A stretch of DNA of 64,000 nt, from NCBI RefSeq assembly GCF_014648915.1, contig NZ_BMSA01000029.1, positions 1 to 64,000 on the forward strand, read 5' to 3'. Of the stretch, positions 11,220 to 18,873 are shown piece by piece (the stretch's first letter is position 1; each line of letters opens with the position of its first letter). The stretch is from Streptomyces phaeofaciens (GTDB lineage: Bacteria > Actinomycetota > Actinomycetes > Streptomycetales > Streptomycetaceae). The position numbers and the translations under genes were made by a program. The notes under the pieces were generated by a model. That model had not been told where the DNA came from. It worked only from the letters and a program-made list of their open reading frames with translations, and made no database searches.

Positions 11220-12833
11220 TCACTCGGCCGGCGTCACGCCCGCCCGCAGCAGCCCGTACGTGTACGCGTCCTCCAGCGCCTGCCACGACGCGGCGATGAC
11301 GTTCTCCGCCACGCCCACCGTGGACCACTCCCCCGCGCCGTCGGTCGTGGAGATCAGGACGCGGGTGGTGGACTGCGTGCCGTGGACGCCTTCGAGGATG
11401 CGGACCTTGTAGTCGACCAGCTCCAGCTTGGCCAGCTGCGGGTAGATCTTCTCCAGGGCGACGCGCAGGGAGCGGTCGAGGGCGTTGACCGGGCCGTTGC
11501 CCTCGGCCGTGGCGACGATCCGCTCGCCCTTGGCCCAGAGTTTGACGGTGGCCTCGTTGGCGTGGGTGCCGTCGGGGCGGTCCTCGACGATCGCGCGCCA
11601 GGACTCCACCTCGAAGTAGCGCAGCGGCTTGCCGCCCTGGACCTCGGTGCGCAGCAGGAGTTCGAAGCTCGCGTCGGCCGCCTCGTAGGTGTAGCCCCTG
11701 AGTTCGCGTTCCTTGACGCGCTCGACGACCCGGCCGACGAGTTCGCGGTCGCCGCCGAGGTCGACGCCGAGTTCCTTGCCCTTCAGCTCCACCGAGGCGC
11801 GGCCCGCCATGTCGGAGACCAGCATGCGCATGGTGTTGCCGACCTGCTCGGGATCGATGTGCTGGTAGAGGTCCGGGTCGACCTTGATGGCGGAGGCGTG
11901 CAGGCCGGCCTTGTGGGCGAAGGCGGAGACACCGACGTACGGCTGGTGCGTGGAGGGGGTGAGGTTGACGACCTCGGCGATCGCGTGCGAGATCCGGGTC
12001 ATCTCGCGCAGCCGGCCCTCGGGCAGCACCTGCTTGCCGTACTTCAGCTCCAGGGCCGCGACGACCGGGAAGAGGTTGGCGTTGCCGACGCGCTCGCCGT
12101 AGCCGTTCGCCGTGCACTGGACGTGGGTCGCCCCCGCGTCCACCGCGGCCAGGGTGTTGGCCACCGCGCAGCCGGTGTCGTCCTGGGCGTGGATGCCGAG
12201 GCGGGCGCCGGTGTCGGCGAGGACCGTCGAGACCACCGCCTGCACCTGGGCCGGCAGCATGCCGCCGTTGGTGTCGCAGAGGATCACAACGTCCGCGCCG
12301 GCCTCCGACGCGGCACGGACCACGGCCTTGGCGTACTCGGGGTTGGCGCGGTAGCCGTCGAAGAAGTGCTCGCAGTCGACGAAGACGCGGCGGCCCTGGG
12401 AGGTGAGGTGGGTGACCGTGTCCCGGACCATCTCCAGGTTCTCGTCCAGCGTGGTGCGCAGGGCGAGTTCGACATGGCGGTCGTGGGACTTGGCGACGAG
12501 GGTGATGACCGGGGCCCCGGACTCCAGGAGCGCCTTGACCTGCGGGTCCTCGGACGCCTTCGCGCCGGCCCGGCGGGTGGCGCCGAACGCGACCAGCTGG
12601 GCGTGCTTGAACTCGATCTCCTGCTGGGCGCGGGCGAAGAACTCGGTGTCGCGCGGGTTGGCGCCGGGCCAGCCGCCCTCGATGAAGCCGACGCCGAAGT
12701 CGTCCAGGTGCCGTGCGATCGCGAGCTTGTCGGCGACGGTGAGGTTGATGCCCTCCCGCTGGGCGCCGTCGCGCAGGGTGGTGTCGAAGACGTGGAACGA
12801 GTCGTCGAGCTCGCTGGTTGCCGTCTCGGTCAT
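11220..12833 (-). CDS. cimA: Citramalate synthase
   Basis: 537 aa from the ATG at 12833, with AGGAG 8 bases upstream. It is an alpha-isopropylmalate/homocitrate synthase family enzyme: FDTTLRDGAQREGINLTV at the start of the HMGL-like barrel, HAQDDTGCAVANTLAAVDAG, QCTANGYGERVGNANL, and a C-terminal LeuA-type allosteric domain (residues about 390-530). The architecture matches CimA, which condenses pyruvate and acetyl-CoA to citramalate for isoleucine or 2-ketobutyrate synthesis; in databases the family is often mislabelled as a second LeuA. Proximity to ilvE, leuB and ilvBNC fits. A terminator-like hairpin sits in its leader. Confidence 0.93.
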   Translation of the reverse strand: MTETATSELDDSFHVFDTTLRDGAQREGINLTVADKLAIARHLDDFGVGFIEGGWPGANPRDTEFFARAQQEIEFKHAQLVAFGATRRAGAKASEDPQVKALLESGAPVITLVAKSHDRHVELALRTTLDENLEMVRDTVTHLTSQGRRVFVDCEHFFDGYRANPEYAKAVVRAASEAGADVVILCDTNGGMLPAQVQAVVSTVLADTGARLGIHAQDDTGCAVANTLAAVDAGATHVQCTANGYGERVGNANLFPVVAALELKYGKQVLPEGRLREMTRISHAIAEVVNLTPSTHQPYVGVSAFAHKAGLHASAIKVDPDLYQHIDPEQVGNTMRMLVSDMAGRASVELKGKELGVDLGGDRELVGRVVERVKERELRGYTYEAADASFELLLRTEVQGGKPLRYFEVESWRAIVEDRPDGTHANEATVKLWAKGERIVATAEGNGPVNALDRSLRVALEKIYPQLAKLELVDYKVRILEGVHGTQSTTRVLISTTDGAGEWSTVGVAENVIAASWQALEDAYTYGLLRAGVTPAE

Positions 12834-12934
12834 GGTCTCAAGGCTCCTGTTGTGGATCTTCGGTCTTACCGGAATGACCGGCTCCACCGTCCCCATGGTC
12901 CCTCGTGCGCTCGCTCCCGGCTGCGGGTGGGCCA

Positions 12935-12968
12935 GAAAAGCGAAAAACCTCTCGCGGGTGCGAGAGGT
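12935..12968 (-). terminator. Intrinsic terminator/attenuator in the cimA leader
   Basis: On the minus strand, ACCTCTCGC-ACCC-GCGAGAGGT (stem 12968-12960 with 12955-12947) is followed at once by TTTTCGCTTTTC. It stands about 110 bases before the cimA ATG. It is either a transcription attenuator for cimA or the terminator of the upstream tetR operon. Confidence 0.65.
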
Positions 12969-13073
12969 CTGCGCGCGGGTCGAGGACGACGGTGGCCACC
13001 CGTACCTGGTCGTACGTGGTGGTCACTGCGGACCGGCGCGCCTGCTGCCAATAATCGTGGCGAACGAGAACAC

Positions 13074-13100
13074 GGGGGCAGTTTGGCACAGCGCGCCCCC
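13074..13100 (-). terminator. Possible terminator after the BetI-type tetR
   Basis: GGGGGC (13074-13079) pairs with GCCCCC (13095-13100) across a 15-base loop, 16 bases after the tetR stop on the minus strand. The short stem and long loop make it weaker than the hairpin at 12947-12968. Confidence 0.35.
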
Positions 13101-13116
13101 TTGCTCACGGGGTGTC

Positions 13117-13713
13117 TCAGGATGCGAGCAGCGCCGTTCCGAGGAACTCGTGGACGTGCCCGAGCACCTGTGCGCGGTCGGTGCCGCGCAGACCGATCGC
13201 CACATGGATGGAGAAGCCGTCGAGCAGGGCGCGCAGCCGGGTGGCGAAGCGGTCGGGGTCGACGGCACGGAACTCGCCGCGCGAGACCCCCTCCGCGAGC
13301 AGGGCGACCAGGTCGCGGTGCCAGGCGCCCTCGATCGCGGCCTGCCGGTCGCGGGCGGATTCGTCGGCGTTCAGCGAGCGGTTCCAGACCTCCAGCCAGA
13401 GCGTCCAGTGCGGATCACGGTGGCCGTCCGGGACGTACAGGTCGACATACGCGTCGAGCCGCTCGCGGGCGGGGGCGGGCCGGGTGAGCAGCCGGGCGCG
13501 CTCGGCGCCGAGGCGGCCCTCGCTCCACTCCAGTGCCTGGAGCAGCAGCTCGTCCTTGGAGCGGAAGTAGTAGAGGAGATGGCCGCTGCTCATGCCGACC
13601 TCGCGGCCGAGCGCCGCCATCGTCAGCTTCTCCAGCCCCCGCTCGGCGATCATCGCCATGGCGGCCGCGAGGACGTCCTCACGGGGCGGAGCGTTCCTGC
13701 GCGCACCGGCCAT
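13117..13713 (-). CDS. TetR family regulator (BetI-like)
   Basis: 198 aa. The N-terminal helix-turn-helix (residues about 10-55) reads VLAAAMAMIAERGLEKLTMAALGREVGMSSGHLLYYFRSKDELL; the SSGHLLYYF recognition segment and the C-terminal ARLRALLDGFSIHVAIG region are typical of the BetI-type TetR subgroup. It starts 9 bases after the agmatine deiminase stop, so it is the last gene of the ureAB-ureC-deiminase operon. It most likely represses that operon and the divergent permease, with the 17274-17290 palindrome as candidate operator. The effector is unknown. Confidence 0.9.
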   Translation of the reverse strand: MAGARRNAPPREDVLAAAMAMIAERGLEKLTMAALGREVGMSSGHLLYYFRSKDELLLQALEWSEGRLGAERARLLTRPAPARERLDAYVDLYVPDGHRDPHWTLWLEVWNRSLNADESARDRQAAIEGAWHRDLVALLAEGVSRGEFRAVDPDRFATRLRALLDGFSIHVAIGLRGTDRAQVLGHVHEFLGTALLAS

Positions 13714-13722
13714 CCGCCACTC

Positions 13723-14808
13723 CTAGACCTTCGGCTGCTGCTGGGTGATGCAGTGGATGCCGCCACCGCCGGAGAAGATCGTACGGGCGTCGACCAGCGT
13801 CACCGTCCGCTCGGGGAACAGCCGGCGGAAGATGCCCGCCGCGGTCTCGTCCCGCGGGTCGTCGAAACCGCAGAGGACGACTCCGCCGTTGCACAGATAG
13901 TGGTTGATGTAGGAGTAGTCGGCCCAGTGCCCGTCGGCCTCCAGGACGGTGGGCGCCGGGACCTCGACGACCTCCAGGCGGCGGCCCCGCGCGTCGGTCT
14001 GGGCCTTCAGCAGGCCGATGACCTCCTCGGTCACCTCGTGGTCGGGGTGCGCGGGGTCCGGCTGGGAGTGCGCGACGACGACCCCGGGGCGGGCGAACGC
14101 GGCGACGATGTCGACATGGCCGAGCGTGCCGAAGCCGTGCGGGGGATAGTCGCCGGTGAGGCCGCGGGGCAGCCAGATCGCCTTGCGGGTGCCGAGCATG
14201 GCGTGGATCTCGGCCTCGACCTCCTCGCGCGTCCAGCCGGGGTTGCGCTCCGGGCCGAGCTGGACCGTCTCGGTCAGCAGGACCGTGCCCTCGCCGTCGA
14301 CATGGATCGCGCCGCCCTCGTTCACCAGCCGCGAGGCGTACGTCCGCGCCCCGGCGAGATCGGCGACATGCGAGGCGATCTTCGCGTCGTGCTCCCAGCG
14401 GGCCCAGCTCTGCGCGCCCCAGCCGTTGAACGTCCAGTCCACGGCGGCGAGTTCACGGCCGTTCGTCAGGAAGGTGGGCCCGATGTCGCGCATCCAGGCG
14501 TCGTCGAGGTCGCGTTCGACGATGTCGACGCCCGGGCCGAGCAGCGCCTGCGCGTCCGCCGACCGGCCGGGACCGCAGACGACCGTCACCGGCTCGAAGC
14601 GCAGCACGGTCCGCGCGACCGAGGCCCAGGCCATCCGGGCGGCGATGAGGTCGTCCCGGTCGTCGAAGGTGGGGTTGGGGCCCGGCCACGCCATCCAGGT
14701 GCGGGCGTGCGGGGTCCACTCGGCGGGCATCCGGAAGCCGTCGGCGGCGGGGGTGGTCATGTGCGGTGTCATCTCCGGTGTCATGCCGGGTGTCATGTCC
14801 GATGTCAT
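13723..14808 (-). CDS. Agmatine deiminase family protein
   Basis: 361 aa from the first ATG at 14808. It is a guanidino-modifying enzyme of the peptidyl-arginine-deiminase fold: WMAWPGPNPTFDDR, DDAWMRDIGPTFL, RLVNEGGAIHVDGEGTVLLT, GHVDIVAAFARPGVV and GGGGIHCITQQQPKV with nucleophile Cys353. Agmatine deiminase converts agmatine to N-carbamoylputrescine and ammonia. The first 20 codons hold five in-frame ATGs every 12 bases (14808, 14796, 14784, 14772, 14760), so the true start is uncertain. TAAGGAG overlaps the ureC stop and favours 14808. Linkage to a urease-like protein and a permease suggests a guanidino or ureido nutrient, which is inference. Confidence 0.9.
   Translation of the reverse strand: MTSDMTPGMTPEMTPHMTTPAADGFRMPAEWTPHARTWMAWPGPNPTFDDRDDLIAARMAWASVARTVLRFEPVTVVCGPGRSADAQALLGPGVDIVERDLDDAWMRDIGPTFLTNGRELAAVDWTFNGWGAQSWARWEHDAKIASHVADLAGARTYASRLVNEGGAIHVDGEGTVLLTETVQLGPERNPGWTREEVEAEIHAMLGTRKAIWLPRGLTGDYPPHGFGTLGHVDIVAAFARPGVVVAHSQPDPAHPDHEVTEEVIGLLKAQTDARGRRLEVVEVPAPTVLEADGHWADYSYINHYLCNGGVVLCGFDDPRDETAAGIFRRLFPERTVTLVDARTIFSGGGGIHCITQQQPKV
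14749..14808 (-). repeat. Tandem 12-bp in-frame start-codon repeat
   Basis: Five consecutive 12-base units beginning ATGAC encode (Met-Thr-x-x)5 at the deiminase N-terminus. The unit variation is small, pointing to slippage expansion. Confidence 0.8.
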
Positions 14809-14819
14809 GTCCGGTCTCC

Positions 14820-16490
14820 TTAGAGGAAGTACAGGCGGTTGAGGGAGACGGACTCGGCCGGTTCGGAGCGCAGCGGCTCGCCGTCGAGGGTGACCAGGCC
14901 GGTGCGCTGGTCGACGTCGACGGCCCCGGTACGGGAGTTGAGGCGCAGATCGGCCGGGCCGATCCCGCGGGTGCCGCGTACCGCGACCCGGCGGCGGCGG
15001 GTCGGCATCCGGTCGTTGCCCTGGTCGAGCGCGGCCTGCGCGACGAACGCCACCGAGAGGTCGGCGGGCGTGGCGCCGTACGCCCCGAACTGCGGGCCGA
15101 GGACGAGGGGTTCGCAGGTGTCGGTCGCCGCGTTGGGGTCGCCGACCACGCCGTACGCCGGGAAGCCGGCCTTCAGCACCAGCTGCGGCTTGGCGCCGAA
15201 GTACTCGGGCCGCCACAGCACGATGTCGGCCAGCTTGCCGGCCTCGATCGAGCCGACCTCGTGCGCGAGTCCGTGCGCGAGGGCGGGGTTGATGGTCAGC
15301 TTGGCCATGTACCGCAGGACGCGTTCGTTGTCGTGGTCCTCGGGCGCGCCGAACTCGGCCTTCATCTTCCCGGCCATGGCGAACGTACGGCGGACCGTCT
15401 CGCCCGCGCGGCCCATGCCCTGCGCGTCGGACGAGGTGATGCCGATCGCGCCCAGGTCGTGCAGCACGTCCTCGGCGCCCATGGTGCCGGCCCGGATGCG
15501 GTCGCGGGCCATGGCGGCGTCGCCGGGCAGGTCGGTCTTGAGGTCGTGGACGGAGACGATCATGCCGTAGTGCTCGGCGACGGCGTCCCGGCCGAAGGGC
15601 AGGGTGGGGTTGGTGGAGGAGCCGATGACGTTCGGGACGCCCGCCATCTTCAGGACGTTGGGCACATGTCCGCCGCCGCAGCCCTCGATGTGGAAGGCGT
15701 GGATGGTCCGCCCCTCCAGCACGCGCAGGGTGTCCTCGACGGAGAGGCACTCGTTCAGGCCGTCGCTGTGCAGGGCCACCTGGACGTCGTGCTCCTCGGC
15801 GACCCGCAGCGCCGTGTCCAGCGCCCGGGTGTGGGCGCCCATGTCCTCGTGCACCTTGAACCCGGACGCGCCGCCCTCGGCGAGCGCCTCGACGAGCGGT
15901 GCCGGGTGGGAGGACGAACCCCGGCCCAGGAAGCCGATGTTGACCGGCCAGGCGTCGAAGGCGTTGAAGGCGTGCCGCAGCGCCCAGGGCGAGTTGACCC
16001 CGACGCCCCACACCGGCCCGAACTCCTGCCCGACGATGGTGGTCACGCCGGAGGCGAGCGAGGCCTCCATGATCCGCGGTGACAGCAGATGGACATGGGT
16101 GTCGACGGCCCCGGCGGTGGCGATCAGCCCCTCGCCGGACACGATGGACGTCCCCGTGCCCACGACGACGTCGACCCCGTCGAGGGTGTCGGGGTTGCCG
16201 GCCCGTCCGATCGCGTGGATCCGCCCCTCGCGGATGCCGATGGACACCTTCCGGATCCCCAGGACCGCGTCGATCACCACCACGTTGCTGATGACGACGT
16301 CACAGGTCTCGCGGACCGCGGCGGCCTTGAGGTGCAGTCCGTCCCGGGCGGTCTTGCCGAACCCGGCGAGGAACTCGTCGCCGTGACGCTGGGAGTCCGA
16401 CTCCACCCGGATCACCAGCCCCGAGTCGCCGAGCCGGACCCGGTCGCCGGCGCGTGGGCCGTGCGCGGACGCGTACTCGTACGGATTCAT
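14820..16490 (-). CDS. ureC: Urease subunit alpha, divergent paralog
   Basis: 556 aa from the ATG at 16490, which overlaps the ureAB stop by ATGA. The amidohydrolase barrel keeps every expected nickel ligand: His132 and His134 (DTHVHLL), carbamylated Lys212 and His214 (GFKVHEDMG), His241 (VALHSDGLNE), His267 (FHIEGCGGGH) and Asp355 (SSDAQGMGR). The mobile flap differs: where classical ureases have VCHHL, this has SVHDL (313-317), so the flap Cys is Val while one His remains. The loop after GVTT also differs (QEFGPVWGVGV). No ureD/E/F/G genes lie nearby. It is urease-like in structure; activity on urea is uncertain. Confidence 0.9.
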   Translation of the reverse strand: MNPYEYASAHGPRAGDRVRLGDSGLVIRVESDSQRHGDEFLAGFGKTARDGLHLKAAAVRETCDVVISNVVVIDAVLGIRKVSIGIREGRIHAIGRAGNPDTLDGVDVVVGTGTSIVSGEGLIATAGAVDTHVHLLSPRIMEASLASGVTTIVGQEFGPVWGVGVNSPWALRHAFNAFDAWPVNIGFLGRGSSSHPAPLVEALAEGGASGFKVHEDMGAHTRALDTALRVAEEHDVQVALHSDGLNECLSVEDTLRVLEGRTIHAFHIEGCGGGHVPNVLKMAGVPNVIGSSTNPTLPFGRDAVAEHYGMIVSVHDLKTDLPGDAAMARDRIRAGTMGAEDVLHDLGAIGITSSDAQGMGRAGETVRRTFAMAGKMKAEFGAPEDHDNERVLRYMAKLTINPALAHGLAHEVGSIEAGKLADIVLWRPEYFGAKPQLVLKAGFPAYGVVGDPNAATDTCEPLVLGPQFGAYGATPADLSVAFVAQAALDQGNDRMPTRRRRVAVRGTRGIGPADLRLNSRTGAVDVDQRTGLVTLDGEPLRSEPAESVSLNRLYFL

Positions 16491-17245
16491 CGTGACGCTC
16501 CCTCGGCGGCCCCGTCTTCGGTTCCTTCTTCGGTTCCTTCTGCGGCTCCCCCACCGGCACCGGCTCCCTCTCCGGCTCCCAGATAGCCGCACGCGGCGGC
16601 CCGGCGCAGGGCCTCTTCCCTGGCGCCCGGCGCGTCCAGCGGGCCGTCGACCAGTCCGGCGAAGCCGATGGCGATCCGCTCGCCGCCGATCGGCACCAGC
16701 CCGACCTCGGCGCTCTCCCCCGGGCCGAAGCGCACGGAGGACCCGGCGGGCACGGCGAGCCGCATCCCGTAGGCCCGCGCGCGGACGAAGTCCAGCCGCG
16801 GGTTGGCCTCGAAGAAGTGGAAGTGGGAGGTGACGGAGACCGGCACGCCGGCGGTGTTGGTGACGGTCAGCCGGAGCGCCGGTGCGGGCTCGGTGTGCTC
16901 GGGTCCCGGCAGCAGCGCGCCGGGGGCCTGCTCGCCCAGGCCGCCGCCGATCGGGTCGGAGACCACCGCGAGCCGTGAACCGTCGTCGAAGACGGCCTCG
17001 ACATGGACCTCGGTGACGACGTCCGCGACTCCGGGCAGGACGTCGTCCGGGCCGAGCACCGAGCGGGCGCGCTCGACGGCCTCGGCGAGCCGGACGCCGT
17101 CGCGGGCGGCCTCGCAGACGGTGTCGGCGATGAGGGCGGTGGCCTCCGGAACGTTCAGCCGCAGGCCCCGGGCCCTGCGGGCGCGGGCCAGCTCGGCGGC
17201 TCCGAAGAGCAGCAGCCGGTCGCGTTCGGTGGGGGTCAGTCTCAC
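16487..17245 (-). CDS. ureAB: Fused urease gamma-beta subunit
   Basis: 252 aa from a GTG at 17245 behind a near-perfect AAGGAGGTG. Residues 1-100 are urease gamma (MRLTPTERDRLLLFGAAELA, LNVPEATALIADTVCEAARDG, VADVVTEVHVEAVFDDGSRL). Residues about 100-225 are the beta subunit (PALRLTVTNTAGVPVSVTSHFHFFEANPRLDF, AYGMRLAVPAGSSVRFGPGE). The C-terminus is an unusual Gly/Ala/Glu tail (EGTEEGTEDGAAEGASR) encoded by 12-bp repeats. Fusion of gamma and beta is known in some actinobacterial ureases. It is the first gene of a four-gene operon. Confidence 0.92.
   Translation of the reverse strand: MRLTPTERDRLLLFGAAELARARRARGLRLNVPEATALIADTVCEAARDGVRLAEAVERARSVLGPDDVLPGVADVVTEVHVEAVFDDGSRLAVVSDPIGGGLGEQAPGALLPGPEHTEPAPALRLTVTNTAGVPVSVTSHFHFFEANPRLDFVRARAYGMRLAVPAGSSVRFGPGESAEVGLVPIGGERIAIGFAGLVDGPLDAPGAREEALRRAAACGYLGAGEGAGAGGGAAEGTEEGTEDGAAEGASR
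16515..16550. repeat. 12-bp tandem repeats in the ureAB 3' end
   Basis: TCTTCGGTTCCT occurs twice head to tail (16515-16526, 16527-16538), followed by a degenerate third copy. It encodes the Glu-Gly-Thr-Glu repeats of the acidic tail. Confidence 0.8.
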
Positions 17246-17273
17246 GTCGCGGCACCTCCTTGCGTCCTTCGAC

Positions 17274-17290
17274 TTAGAGCATCACTCTAA
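17274..17290. promoter_or_regulatory. Candidate operator between ureAB and the NCS1 permease
   Basis: Perfect inverted repeat TTAGAG-CATCA-CTCTAA in the 149-base divergent region, 28 bases upstream of the ureAB GTG. A TTGACG at 17316-17321 on the plus strand may be part of the permease promoter. The likely ligand is the BetI-type TetR encoded at the end of the ure operon (inference). Confidence 0.6.
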
Positions 17291-17394
17291 ACACGAGATT
17301 CATGCAACCGAAACGTTGACGGACCAACTTCGACTAGGTCACATTGAACGCCGCTCAAACTGATGGGCGAGGCAGCAGTCGAAGGAGACCAGCC

Positions 17395-18834
17395 ATGCCG
17401 ATGGAACAGCGCGGAGTCGACACCGTCCCGGACGAGGAACGCACCAGCGGTCCCCGCGATCTCGTCTCGATCCTGCTCGGCTCGAACCTCTGTCTGGGCG
17501 TCATCGTCTTCGGCTGGCTGCCGCCGTCCTTCGGGCTGGGCTGGTGGGCCTCGATCGCCTCGATCGTGGCGGGCACCGTGGTGGGCACCGCCCTCACCGC
17601 CCCGCTCGCCCTGATCTCCCTGCGCACCGCGACGAACCTGTCCACCTCCTCGGGCGCCCAGTTCGGCGTCCGCGGCCGGCTGGTCGGCTCGGTGGTCGGC
17701 CTGCTGCTGGCCCTCGGCTACACCGCGCTGACGGTGTGGATCGGCGGGGACGTGATGGTGGGCGTCCTGGGCCGGCTCTTCGGCCTGGAGCCGAACGGGC
17801 TGTCGTACGGCGTCGTCTACGCGCTGCTCGCGGCGGCCACCGTGGCGGGCGCGGTCTACGGCTACCAGGTGCTGCTGGCGATGTCCCGGGTGCTGGCGAT
17901 CGGCATGACGGCCCTGCTGGCCCTCGGGGTGCTCGCGTACGCCCCGCACTTCACGACGGACGCCCTGCCCGAGGCCGGCGGCTATCTGCTGGGCGGCTTC
18001 TGGCCCACCTGGCTCCTGGCCACCGTGGCGGCGGGACTCTCCGGGCCCATCGCCTTCATCACCCTCCTGGGCGACTACACCCGCTACATCTCGCCCGCCC
18101 GGCACTCCTCCCGCCGCGTGCTGCGCGCCACCTGGCTGGGGCTGCTCCTGGGCCTGCTGGTGCCGCAGCTGTTCGGCACCTTCACGGCGTACGCGGCCGG
18201 CGCGGCCCTGGACTACGCCGGCCCGCTGGTCGACGCCTCCCCCAGCTGGTACCTGGTCCCGCTGCTGCTCGCCGCCTCCGCGGGCTCGGTCGGCAACGCG
18301 GGCCTGATGCTCTACTCCATGGGCCTCGACCTGGACGCCATCCTGCCGCGCGCCTCCCGGGCGCGGGCCACGTACACGGTCGCCGTCGTCGCCACGGCCT
18401 GCGTCTTCGCCGGCCACTACGCCTCCAGCACGCAGGACGCGATGACGTCGTTCGTCCTCCTGCTGACCGCCGTCGGCACCCCGTGGGCGGTCATCACCCT
18501 GATCGGTTTCGTCCGCTGCCGCGGCCGGTACGACGCCGAGGCCCTCCAGGTCTTCAACCGCCGCTCCCGGGGCGGGATCTACTGGTACCGGTCCGGCTGG
18601 AACATCCCGGCGACGGTGTCCTGGGCGGTCGGCGCCGCGGTCGGCGTGCTCGCGGTGTCGCTGCCCTCGTACGAGGGGCCGCTGCTGGGGCTGACCGGTG
18701 GGGTGGACTGCAGTTTCCTGCTGTCGGGGCTGGTCGGCGCGGTCGCCTACCTGCTGCTGTCCCCCGCCCGGGAACACACGGAGGCCGCCGTGGACGCGTC
18801 ACCCACGGCGGCCCTGACCGGCGGCGAGGCCTGA
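17395..18834 (+). CDS. NCS1 family purine-cytosine permease
   Basis: 479 aa from the ATG at 17395, with GAAGGAG 8 bases upstream. About 12 transmembrane helices start at residue 22 (DLVSILLGSNLCLGVIVFGW). Family landmarks are the N-terminal SILLGSN segment, SGAQFGVRGR after TM2 and GDYTRYISP in the middle loop. NCS1 proteins import nucleobases and related ureido or hydantoin compounds with protons or sodium. Divergent from ureAB with a shared palindrome, it probably imports the substrate of that operon. An upstream in-frame start at 17344 lacks a ribosome site. Confidence 0.9.
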   Translation: MPMEQRGVDTVPDEERTSGPRDLVSILLGSNLCLGVIVFGWLPPSFGLGWWASIASIVAGTVVGTALTAPLALISLRTATNLSTSSGAQFGVRGRLVGSVVGLLLALGYTALTVWIGGDVMVGVLGRLFGLEPNGLSYGVVYALLAAATVAGAVYGYQVLLAMSRVLAIGMTALLALGVLAYAPHFTTDALPEAGGYLLGGFWPTWLLATVAAGLSGPIAFITLLGDYTRYISPARHSSRRVLRATWLGLLLGLLVPQLFGTFTAYAAGAALDYAGPLVDASPSWYLVPLLLAASAGSVGNAGLMLYSMGLDLDAILPRASRARATYTVAVVATACVFAGHYASSTQDAMTSFVLLLTAVGTPWAVITLIGFVRCRGRYDAEALQVFNRRSRGGIYWYRSGWNIPATVSWAVGAAVGVLAVSLPSYEGPLLGLTGGVDCSFLLSGLVGAVAYLLLSPAREHTEAAVDASPTAALTGGEA

Positions 18835-18873
18835 CCGGGAGGCCACACCGCCAGGCCCGGCCGACCGGCCCGG

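Noticed and set aside
12838..13026. The 62-codon frame from GTG 13026 as a normal protein
   Set aside because: It runs through the terminator hairpin and stops just before cimA; composition is poor and it is kept only as a possible leader.
16515..16550. 12-bp repeats in ureAB considered as a CRISPR or other array
   Set aside because: Contiguous coding repeats without spacers.
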